DNA of 64,000 bases from Chitinophagaceae bacterium (GTDB lineage: Bacteria; Bacteroidota; Bacteroidia; Chitinophagales; Chitinophagaceae): the NCBI GenBank assembly GCA_947454235.1, contig CANGIY010000001.1:496001-560000 (forward strand). The letters are read 5' to 3'. Positions 23,883 to 35,800 of this stretch are shown here, one piece after another. A model generated the notes under the pieces. It had not been told where the DNA came from, did no database searches, and saw only the letters and a program-made list of their open reading frames with translations. Made by a program: the position numbers and the translations under genes. The number at the start of each line of letters is the position of its first letter. Positions within the stretch are counted from its first letter, which is position 1.

Positions 23883-26800
23883 ATGAAGAAAATGCTTACA
23901 CTAAGACCAATGAACCTATTCGGAACTAGTGCGTTCCTATTAACCCTGTTACTCCTGTTATCAAGCAAAAACTCATCAGCTCAAGTGTCTTTTACACATG
24001 GGTCGGTTGATTCTGTTACCAACCTGTGTTATACAGGTAGCTCAGATCCGGTGGATTTGAACAATGGTACAGGTCACTCGGTGAACTTGTTACAGGTAAA
24101 TGAACCGACAGCTTCACTGACGCTGACTTGGACTTTGATCTCAGGTCCATCTCATGGTAGTGTGACTGGTTTGCCGTACGTTACGACGTCAAGTGCTGGT
24201 ATTAATACTCCTCCATCTGGCATCGTTTACGATCGTGCTACGCTCTTTTCAGGTTCTGACTCGTTTTTAGTTGCTGTATCTGATGGTTCAACTTCTGATA
24301 CTATTAAAATTATTGCGAATACTTATCCTCTTCCTTCTATCCCAGGTGCAATTACCGGTCCTACAAGCGAATGCCTTTCTACAGGAACTGCTACTTATAG
24401 TAATAGTACTTCGGGTGGTAGTTGGTTTTCACCGAGTACAGCAATTAGTTTGAACAGCACAACAGGTGTTGCAACTTTATTATCTACTGGTACAGCTACA
24501 ATCTTCTACACTGTTGTTAACACTTACAACTGCCGTCAAACAGTTACACTTGAAGACACAGTGCTTACTGTTCCTACGGTTCCTGGCATTACAGGTGCAA
24601 CTTCAGTTTGTGCTGGTTCTAGTACTACATTATCTAATACTACTTCAGGTGGTGTTTGGGTGAGCAGAAACAATGCAATAGCTACAGTTAACTCATCGAC
24701 AGGGATTGTTACAGGTAATAGTGCTGGTTCTACTATTATAGTATATACTGTAACCAACATTTGCGGTACTGCTGCTGATTCAGTGACAATGACTGTAAGC
24801 GGTTCGTACCTCGCAGGTATTCATGGACCCGACAGCGTTTGCGTTGGTTCTACTACAAACTTAACTGACTCTACAACAGGTGGTACCTGGAGTAGTTCAA
24901 ATACTGCTTTAGCTACGGTTAATGCCGCTGGTGTTGTTCGTGGTGTTTCTACTGGTTCAGTGACTATTTTCTACACAGTTACTGACGCTTGCGGAACAAG
25001 AAGCAAAACGTATACAGTACGCGTACAAGGAACGGCAGTTGCTGCCATTAGTGGTCGTGATACTGTTTGTACAGGTGGTACAATTACTTTGGCTGATGCC
25101 ACTGCTGGTGGTACTTGGTCTTCAAGTAACATAACGCTTGCAACTATCGACCCTGCAACGGGTGTTGTAACAGGCGGTAGCTCTACTGGTAGTCTTACTA
25201 TATCTTACTCAGTTGTAAACTCGTGCGGAACGAATGTGGTTACGAAAACACTTGTAGTGTCAGCAGGTACCACTCCTTCTCCGATAACAGGTACTACATC
25301 AGTTTGTACCGGTTCAACAACTTCATTAGCCGACGCTTCTACGTCATCTGGTCTTCCTTACACTTGGTTCAGTGTAAACACATCGAAGGCTAGTGTTGAT
25401 GGTGCTGGTAACGTGACCGTTGTTACAACAACTGCTGATACTGTTACTATCGGATTTTCTTTAACAAGTTCTTGCGGTGTGAACACGGCTACTGTTGTTC
25501 TTAATATATTAACAGTACCAACAACTCCTGCCGCTATCTCTGTTACCTCTCCAATTTGTACAGGTTCATCAGCAACAGCTACCGATGCAACAACTGGTGG
25601 TACTTGGAGCAGTTCTAATACAAGTGTTTTCATTGCTACCGGTTCAGGTACTACTGGTACCGTAACTGGTGTTAGTGCCGGTGCTGCAGTTCTGTCGTAC
25701 ACAGTTTCTAACTTCTGCGGTACTTCAAGTGCAACAACTGCTGTTACAATTCTTGCGCCTCCTGCAACTCCTGCCGCTATTAGTGGAACAACTGTTGTTT
25801 GTGCAGGTTCTTCAACTGCATTAACTGATGCAACAACAGGTGGTAGCTGGAGTTCGTCTAACGGTTCTATAGCTACAGTAAACTCTTCTGGTGTTGTTAC
25901 TGGCGTTGCTGCTGGTTCTTGCAATATCTCTTATACCGTTACAAACTCTTGCGGGTCTTCATCAACAGTTGCTTCTTATACTGTAAACGATGTTCCTGCA
26001 GTTTCTTCAATTACTCCTAGTTCTACAGCAATTTGTACAGGTTCTAGTGTGACTTTAACTGCAAGCCCAGGTACAGGTACTTGGTCAAGTTCTAATACTT
26101 CAGTTGCTTCGGTAGTTGGTGGTGTTGTAACCGGTGCAGCAACTGGTACTGCTACAATCTCTTATGCCGTTACCAATGGTTGCGGTACTACAACTAGAAC
26201 TGCTTCAGTAACTGTTTCAACTACTCCTCCTTCACCTGCTGCAATCGTTGGTGCTGATACAGTTTGTTTGAGTAGCACAATTACACTTACTGATGCTACA
26301 TCAGGTGGTACATGGAGCTCTTCAAACGGTTCTGTTGCTACAGTTAACTCTTCGGGTGTTGTTACAGGTGTTGCTGCTGGTGCTGCAACAATTACCTATT
26401 CTGTAACTTCAAGTTGCGGAACTGCAATTGCGGTACATAATATTACAACTGCAACTGCTCCTTCAACTCCGGCAGTTATTTCTGGTACTTCACCATTGTG
26501 CGTTGGTTCTACAACTACATTTACTGATGCAACTACAGGCGGTGCTTGGACTTCAAGCAACAGTGCTGTAGCAACTGTTGATGCTTCAACTGGTGTTGTA
26601 ACTGGAGTTGCAACGGGTGTTGCTAATATTACTTACACTGTTTCAAATGTTTGCGGTAGCGCAAATAGGAATCGTTCAATAACAATCAATACTGTGCCTG
26701 CACCACCTGCTGCAATTGCTGCATTGGCTTCGGTTTGCGTAAGTAGCACATTTACCGCTACAGATGCAACTGCTGGTGGCTCTTGGAGCGTAACAAACTC

Positions 26801-29800
26801 AAACGCAACTATTAGCGGTACAGGTTTGGTTACAGGCGTTGCAGTAGGTACTGATACTATCGTTTATACAGTTACTAATGCTTGCGGAAGTACTTCTGTA
26901 ACAAGAGCGTTTAACATCACTACTACTCCTACAGTTGCAGCAATTTCCGGAGCTACTACAGTTTGTCGTGGTTCTACTACAACTTATACTGATGCTACAT
27001 CAGGTGGTACTTGGAGTTCAAGCAACAGCGCAATTGCTGCTGTTACTGCTGCAGGTGTTGTATCGGGCGTTGCTACTGGTACTGCGACAATTACTTATAC
27101 AGTAAATAACTCTTGCGGTTCAAGTTTTGTTACTCAAAGCATTACTGTTACTACTATCCCTACAGCTCCTGCTGCCATTTCTGGTTCAACAACAGTTTGT
27201 TTAAGTTCTACTACTACATATTCTGATGCTACTTCTGGTGGTACCTGGAGCAGCGTTTCGCCTTCAGTTGCTACAATCGATGCGAGTGGTAATATCACTC
27301 CGGTAACAACAGGTTCATCAGTTATTTCATACACTGTATCAAATGCTTGCGGTATCAATGCAGCAACTAAAACTATTACAGTAATCACTACTCCTACAGT
27401 TTCAGGTATCACTGGTGCAAGTTCAATGTGTATCAGCAGTACGACTACAATGTCTGATGCGACTGGTGGTGGTACGTGGTCATCAAGCGATGCGTCAGTT
27501 GCGACTATTACTTCTACAGGAGTTGTTACAAGTACTTCGACTGCAGGTTCAGTTGTAATTTCTTACGCTGTAACTAACTCATGTGGTACTACTTATTCTA
27601 CTAGGTCATTGACTGTTACTACAGGTCCAACAGCTCCGGCAGCCATCAGTGGTCCGTCTACAGTTTGCGTTGGATCTACCGTTACTTTGACTGACGCTAC
27701 CTCAGGTGGTTCATGGACTTCGGTATTCCCTACGGCTTCTGTGAGTTCTTCTGGTGTAGTAACTGGTAACTCAGTTGGTACAGCAGTAATTTCTTACACA
27801 GTTACCAATAGCTGTGGTACAAATTCAATCACTGATACCCTTAACGTAATTACAGTTCCTTCGATTCCTTCACCAATCACTGGCGCAGATACTGTGTGTC
27901 TTGGCGGTACTATTACTTTAACTGGTGGTGTTTCTGGTGGTACTTGGGCAAGTAGCTCTGCAACTACTGCTACAGTTGATGGTGCAGGTGTTGTTACAGG
28001 TGCGAATGTTGGTACTGTTCTAATTTCTTACACAGTAAATAATGTGTGTGGTGCTTCATCTCCGGCAACTAAATCTATCCGTGTTATTACGGTTCCTACT
28101 GTTCCGGCAATTGGTGGTTCAACTACTGTTTGTATGGGTTCAACTACTGTATTGACTGATGCAACTCCTGGAGGTGTTTGGTCAAGTGGAAGCCCGGCAG
28201 TTGCTACTATCGATGCATCGACTGGTGTTGCAGGTGGTGTGGCTGTAGGTGTTACAAACATTACTTATACACTTACTAATATGTGTGGTTCTTCTCAGTT
28301 TGTAAGGAGCCTCACAGTTAATACAGTGCCTAATATGCCGGGTCCTATTCGCGGCGCAACGCAAATGTGTCTTGGTGGTAGTACTACTACTTTGGCTGAT
28401 GATACATTGGGCGGTGTATGGAGCAGTTCTAATACTTCAGTTGCTATGATTAGTGCGTCTGGTGTTGTTTCTGCAGTTTCATTAGGTACAACAACAATTT
28501 CTTATACAGTTACAAATGCGTGTGGTTCTACTTCTTATACCATGCCATTCAGCGTAATAACATTACCTACAGTTGCTCCTATTACTGGTGTAACTCAACA
28601 ATGTATTGGTGCTACTTCAACATTGTCTAGTGCAACTCCGGGTGGCTCTTGGTATTCTTCTAACACAGCTATTGCAAATATCTCTAGCTCTGGTGTAGTT
28701 ACAGGTAACACTGCCGGTTCTGTTACAATTCTTTACACAGTTACAAATATGTGTGGTAGTACAACAGTATTTACTTACGATACTGTAAGTACTACATCTG
28801 TTGCATCAGTTACAGGTCCTTCCGACGTTTGTACTGGTTCTACAATTTCACTTGTATGTTCAACAACTGGTGGCTCTTGGAGTTCAAGCAACTTTACTGT
28901 AGCAACTGTAAGTTCTACGGGTACAGTTACAGGTGTTGATACCGGCTTTGCTACTATCACTTATAGTGTTGTGAATGCTTGCGGTACTAACATCTCTACA
29001 AAAACTGTAAGAGTAAGTTCTAACTACGTTGCATCAATTACTGGTTCAAATAATGTTTGCGTTGCTGCTAATGCAACACTTTCAGATTCTACCTTCGGCG
29101 GTACTTGGTTGTCATCTGATCCTACAGTATTGACAATTAACTCTTCAACTGGAGTTATGACTGGTGTAACTGCCGGTTCTGCAATTATACAATACAGCGT
29201 TACTAACGCTTGCGGCGGTCCTTTCAGTCAATTCCTCACTGTAACAGTTAATCCTTTAGCTGATCCGGGTGTAATTACTGGTACATCTACTACAGTTTGT
29301 GAAGGTTCTTCAATTGTTCTGGCTGATACAGCAACTGGTGGTTCTTGGAGCAGCAGTGACAATACTTTGGCTACAGTTACTACAGGTGGCGTAGTTACTG
29401 GTGTTGCTGCTGGTTCAGTGGTAATTTCTTATACAAAAGCGAATATCTGCGGACCTCGTTCAGCGACATATTCAGTAACAGTTAGCCCATTGCCTGTTAC
29501 AGGTGCAATTGTTGGTGCCCCTTCAGTTTGTGAAGGTTCTACAACAACTTTGACAAACCCAACTGCAGTTCCTGCTGGTGCATGGTCAACTGGTGGTGCA
29601 GGTTTTGCAACAATTTCATCGACAGGTGTAGTTACTGGTGTAACTGCGGGTACTGAAACAATATCTTATACTGTTACAAATAGCTGTGGAGTAGCTACAA
29701 TTACTACTTCGATGGTTGTAAATCCACTTCCAGCGGTAGGAACTATTTCTGGTCCTACAAGTGTTTGTGAAGCTTCTACTATTACATTAACTAACTCTGG

Positions 29801-32800
29801 AGCGGCATTTGCAGGTACTTGGGCAAGTGGTAACACTTCAATAGCAACTGTTAATAGTTCGACAGGTGATGTTACTGGTGTTGCAGGCGGTTCAGTTACT
29901 ATTTCTTATGTTGTTACTTCTGATTCAGGTTGTGTTGCATCATCAACTTATGGTGTAACAGTTAATCCTCTTCCACGTACTTCGTCAATTGGTGGTACTC
30001 CGGTCGTTTGTGAACACTCAACTACAACATTGACTAACACTGTTTCAGGTGGTACTTGGATATCAGGTAACCCATTCATTGCGACTGTTGATGCTTCTGG
30101 TACTGTTTACGGTGTTGCATTCGGTACAGTTACTATTACTTACGAATTCACAAACATCTGCGGAACATCGGATTCTACTATTTCTGTTACAGTTAATCCT
30201 GTACCTGATGCAGGTGTAATTTCTGGTTCTACTTCAGTTTGTCAAAGTTCAGTTACAACATTAGTTTCTACGGTTTCTGGTGGTACTTGGAGCAGCAGCG
30301 ATGCAACAGTAGCATCGGTTGACCCATCAACAGGTGATGTTTATGGTGTTGCCGTTGGTACCGTAACTATTACATATTCTTACACTAACTCTTGCGGTAC
30401 TTCTGATTCTACAATCGGAATGGAAGTGCTACCGTTACCTTATGCTGGTGTAATCACTGGTTCAACTTTCGAAATTTGCTCTGGTTCAACGACTACTGTT
30501 GGTTCTTCTGTTGCAGGCGGTTGGTGGTTCTCTAGCGACCCAACTGTTGCTACAATTGATATGTTTACTGGTGATGTAACAGGTGTTGATCCGGGTGGTC
30601 TTTGCTTGTTGATTTATTCATACACTAACAGTTGCGGTACAGATGTTGCTAGCGTATTCTTCACGGTCGATCAGACTCCTTTCGTTATCGGAATTTCTGG
30701 TCCTGATACAGTTTGTGTTGGTAGTACAATCTACCTGAATGATACTACTTTAGGTGCTATGACAAGCTCATGGAGTTCAAGTGATCCTTCTGTTGCTACC
30801 GTTGATGCAGTTACTGGTGCGGTTACTGGTGTTGCCGGTGGTACAGCGAATATTACTTATACACTTACTTCTGCTACTTGTGGTTCGGCTGATACTTTCA
30901 AAACAATCACAGTTATCCCAACTCCGTTTGCTGGTACAATCTCTGGCGCATCTTCTGTTTGCGTTGCATCTAGCACTACAATGACTTCTACAGGTACAGG
31001 CGGAGTTTGGAGCACGAGCGATACTTCAATTGCTACAATTGATTCTGTTACAGGTTCTGTTACAGGTATCACAGCTGGTTTCGTAAATATCACTTATACA
31101 GTTACAAACTATTGCGGTTCTGATATTGCAACACAATTGATGACTGTTAATCCATTGCCTCGCGCTTCTTCTATCTATACAATACCAGCAGGTTTAGACA
31201 GCCTTTGCGTTGGTTCTACTTTGCAATTGTATGATAGCGTTGCGGGTGGTTCTTGGTCAAGTGGAACTCCACTTCTTGCTTATGTTGACGGTTCAGGTTT
31301 GGTAACTGCTTATGTTGCCGGTACTGCAGTTATTTCTTACTCAGTAACGAACGTTTGTGGTACTGCTGATTCTACATTTGGAATTAACATATTGCCTTTA
31401 CCGGTTGCTGGTACTGTTTCCGGTGCTACTAATATTTGTGAAGGTTCAACATCAGCTTATTCAAGTACAGCTACAGGCGGTGTTTGGAGTAGCTCTGATG
31501 TTACTATAGCTACTATTGATGGCGCTACTGGTATTGCAGGTGGTGTATCTACTGGTACAGCTGTTCTTTCTTATTCGGTAACAAATAGTTGTGGTACTGC
31601 GATTGACACAATGGAAATCACGATCGACCCACTTCCAGTTGCCGGTACTATTTCTGGTAGTGACAATATCTGTTCTGGCGCGACAACAACTTATACAAAC
31701 GCTGGTGGTACTGCTGGTGGTACTTGGGTTTCTACTAACACTTCGGTGTTGACTATCGACCCAACAACTGGCGATGCAACTGGCGGTGTAGCTGGTTCTG
31801 CAACTGTTTACTACATTGCTACTACAGTTTGTGGTTCTGATACTGCTTCATTTACAGTTACAGTAAACCCATTGCCTAGTGCTGGTTTCGTAAGCGGTCC
31901 TGATACAGTTTGTTTCGGTGGTAACATTACGCTTACTACTTCTTCTACAATGACAGCGTTTGGTGCATGGGTTTCTGCTGATGCTTCGATTGCTTCAGTA
32001 GGTGCTGCAACTGGTGTTGTTGTCGGTAACTACCCAGGTACTACCGATATCATGTATATCGTAACTACAACTTATTGCGGAGCTGATACTGCGCATCATA
32101 CAGTTTATGTAGATTCTCTCCCTCGCCCTGGTATCATCACTGGTGTTTCTTCAATTTGTGTTGGAGTATCAGAAATCTTTACTGAGTCAGTTCCTGGCGG
32201 TGTATGGAGTATGTATTCTACTGGCGCGGTTGCTACAGTTTCTTCTACTGGTGTGGTAACTGGTGTTGCTTCTGGTGTTGATACAGTATATTATTCAGTT
32301 ACAAACCATTGCGGTACTTCTCGCGCTGCGTTCCCAATCGTTGTTAATCCTTTGCCGTTGGCTGGTGTTATCACTGGTACTACAACGCTTTGTGAAGGTG
32401 CAACTTCTACTCTAACTGATACTGCTTCAGGCGGTACAGGTGCTTGGTCTACTTCAGATGCGGGTATTGCTTATACTACAGGTACTGGCTCTTCAGTTAC
32501 ATTGCATGCTGTTGCTCCTGGTACTGATACAATTTTCTATACTGTTACAAGTTCGTTAGGTTGTTCTTCTTCATTCGCTTACGCGATTGTTACTGTAAAC
32601 ACATTGCCGCATATCGGTGCAATATTTGGTCCATCAGTCGTTTGTGAAGCAAGCACAATCACACTTTCAGATACATTAGCTACACCTCCGGGCGTTTGGT
32701 CATCTTCAGCATTGGGTACTGCTACAGTTGTAGCTAGTACAGGTGTTGTAACAGGTGTTGCTGCTGGTGCTGTTACTATCAGTTATATTGTTTCAACTGC

Positions 32801-35800
32801 TACGTGTGGTTCTGACACAGCAACGTATGCTGTAACAGTTCGTCCTTTACCAATCCCTGGTACAATTTCTGGTACTAGTCCGATTTGCGAAGGCACTACA
32901 ACCGGTTTGACTACCACAGGTGATGCCGGAGGTACTTGGTCAATTGCTCCTGCTGGTTATGCTACAATTAGTGCTACAACAGGTGTTGTAACAGGTGTTG
33001 CTGCTGGTACAGCCATTGCCACATATTCTGTTACAAATAGTTGCGGAACTCTTGAATCATACTTTACTGTTGTTGTTAATGCAGCTCCTAGAGCAGGTAC
33101 AATTACTGGTCGTGACTCAGTTTGTGTGTTGTCAACTAGGTTGTTGTTAGATGCAACAGGTATGTCTGGTGGTACTTGGTTCTCTTCAGCTCCAACTATT
33201 GCTACTGTTACAGGTGGTTTGGTTACAGGTGCTGCTGGTGGTACTACTACTATTAATTACGCTGTATCTACTGCATCTTGCGGTTCTGATACTGCTCACT
33301 TTACAATGCACGTTGTTCCATTGGCTGATACTGGTTTCGGAATCTTTGGTTTGAGCCATATTTGCGAACATTCATATGATACAATGACTATTTCTGCAAC
33401 TGGTGGTTCTTGGACTTCTTCTAACACTGCTGTTGCTGCAGTCAGTGCAGCAGGTGTAGTGAGAGGTGTTTCCGCTGGTTCTGCAATTATCTCTTACACA
33501 GCTACTTCTGCATTTTGTGGTTCACTTTCTGCTACGTTCCGTGTAACAATTGATCCTTTGCCAGTTGTAGGTACTATTTCAGGTCCTCACTCAGTATGTA
33601 TAGGTGATGCTGTTACCCTGACAGAATCTGCAGGTGTACATACTACATTTACTTGGACCGATGGTGGTTCTGGTGTTGATTCAGTAGGCGTTGCTACCGG
33701 TGTTGTTACTGGTCTTGGTGCGGGTACTGATTTAATTACTTTCACAGCAACTACTGTCTGCGGTTCTGCTTCTGCGACTTATGCAATGACTGTTAATCCA
33801 CTTCCTGATGCAGGTATCATCACTGGTCCTACAACAGTTTGTGTTGGCGATCACATGTCATTGACTGAATCAGTTACAGGCGGTACTTGGTCTTCAGGTA
33901 CTACTTCAATTGCTACAGTTAACACAACTACCGGTGAAGTATACGGTGTAAGTGCTGGTACAGTTCATATCTCATACACTGTTCCAAGTTTGTTCGGTTG
34001 TGCTGATGGTGTTACCTGGTATGAAGTTACAGTTAACCCACTCCCTGATGCTGGTGTAATTACAGGAACATTGTCTGTTTGTATTGGTGCTACTACTGCA
34101 CTTACAGATGTAGGTGGTACACCGGGTGGCTCTTGGACAGCTGCAACTAGTACAATCTTAACAGTTGATACAGTAGGTGTTGTAACTGGTGTTTCGGGTG
34201 GTACTGAAATAGTTACTTATACTGCTCATACTGCTACTTGTGGTGATGCATTCACAACAGCTTCGGTTACTGTAATTCCTAACCCTTACGCTGGTGCAAT
34301 TATCTCTTCAGTAACTGAGTTCTGTCAAGGAACTACAATAACTGTTGGTGCTACTGAAACTGGTGGTTCATGGTCAGTTTCTAGTGGCTTGTCAATCACA
34401 GGTGCCGGTACTTCTGCTACTGTAACAGGCGTTGCTGGTGGTGTTCATACTATTTCATATACTATGACAAATGCCTGTGGTTCAGATGTTGCTACATTAG
34501 ATGTAAACGTTGATTCTTTACCTACTGTTGCAGTAATAACTGGTACAACTTCGGTTTGTACTGGTTCTGGTGTAACAACTCTGGTTGATGCTACTACTGG
34601 CGGTGTTTGGTCATCAAGCGATCCAACTATTGCTTCGGTTGACGCTTCTACTGGTTATGTTACCCCTGGAGTTGCTGGAGTTGCTACTATTTACTATTCA
34701 GTAACGAACCACTGCGGTACTACAACAAGAACTGTGACATTTACTGTTAACCAAACTCCAAATGCAGGTACTATTAGTGGTGCTACTTCGTTGTGCCCTA
34801 GTTTGTATTCTACTTATACAATTTCAGGTGCAGTAGGAACAGGTACTTGGAGCCATGTTAATTTTGTAATCGATACATTGAATCCACTTGGTGAGATTTA
34901 TACTTATTCTCCAGGTTTAGACACTATCAGGTACATTGTAACTTCTGCTACTTGCGGTTCAGATACTGCGTTCTATCCAATTGTTATTAACCCAATGCCG
35001 GATGCTGGTGTAATTACTCCTGCTCGCGACACTGTTTGTCAATCTTCTTACGTTGTATTGAACGAGACAGTAACAGGCGGTGTATGGTCTAGCTCTAGCA
35101 CAGCAAACGCTACAGTTAACTCTATTGGTCAGGTATTTGGTGTAAGTGCTGGTAACGTTATTATTACTTACTCAGTAACTAACGCTTGCGGTACTAACTA
35201 CGCATTTGCAAACATCAGAGTTAACAATCTTCCTTATGCTGGTATTATCAGTGGTGCATCTACTCTTTGCGTTGGAACTCCATTGTCATACACAGATACT
35301 GCTTCTTCTGGTACATGGGGATTAACTAACACTACTGTTGCGGTTATTTCAGCTACAGGTACTGTTACAGGCATCTCTGGTCTTACTGGTCCAGTAGTTG
35401 ATACAGTACTTTACACAGTTACAAACTCTTGCGGTACTGATGTTGCAATGAAAGTAATCACAATTAACCCTGTACCTTATGGTGGTCACATCCTTTGCGC
35501 AAGAAACCCAGCTTGGGTATGTGTTGGTGATAGCATCATGGTGAGCAACCCAACAGGTGTTCATCCTGCTACTTGGATTAGTTCTGACGGTACTTATGCT
35601 TCCGTTCGTGATGCTGGTGGTGACAGTGCATTTGTTTTGGGACTTGCTGCAGGTTCAGTTAAAATTATTTACCATAATTTCAACTTCTGTGGTGATGCTT
35701 ATGATACATTGAATGTTGACGTTCGTCCACTTGGTAATTGCTGGCCTTTAGAAGTTGGTACTGTTAAAGCATCTAACGATGAAATTACATTGTATCCTAA

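Noticed and set aside
23696-23968. A 90-codon minus-strand frame overlapping the start of the giant gene
   Set aside because: Antisense to the signal peptide of a clearly real gene, no recognisable protein features.
24271-35564. Many long frames on both strands inside the giant gene, and a tandem-repeat pattern that might suggest a CRISPR array
   Set aside because: They are the shadow of the 48-fold protein repeat. Units are about 238 bp, coding and diverged, not short identical repeats with unique spacers.
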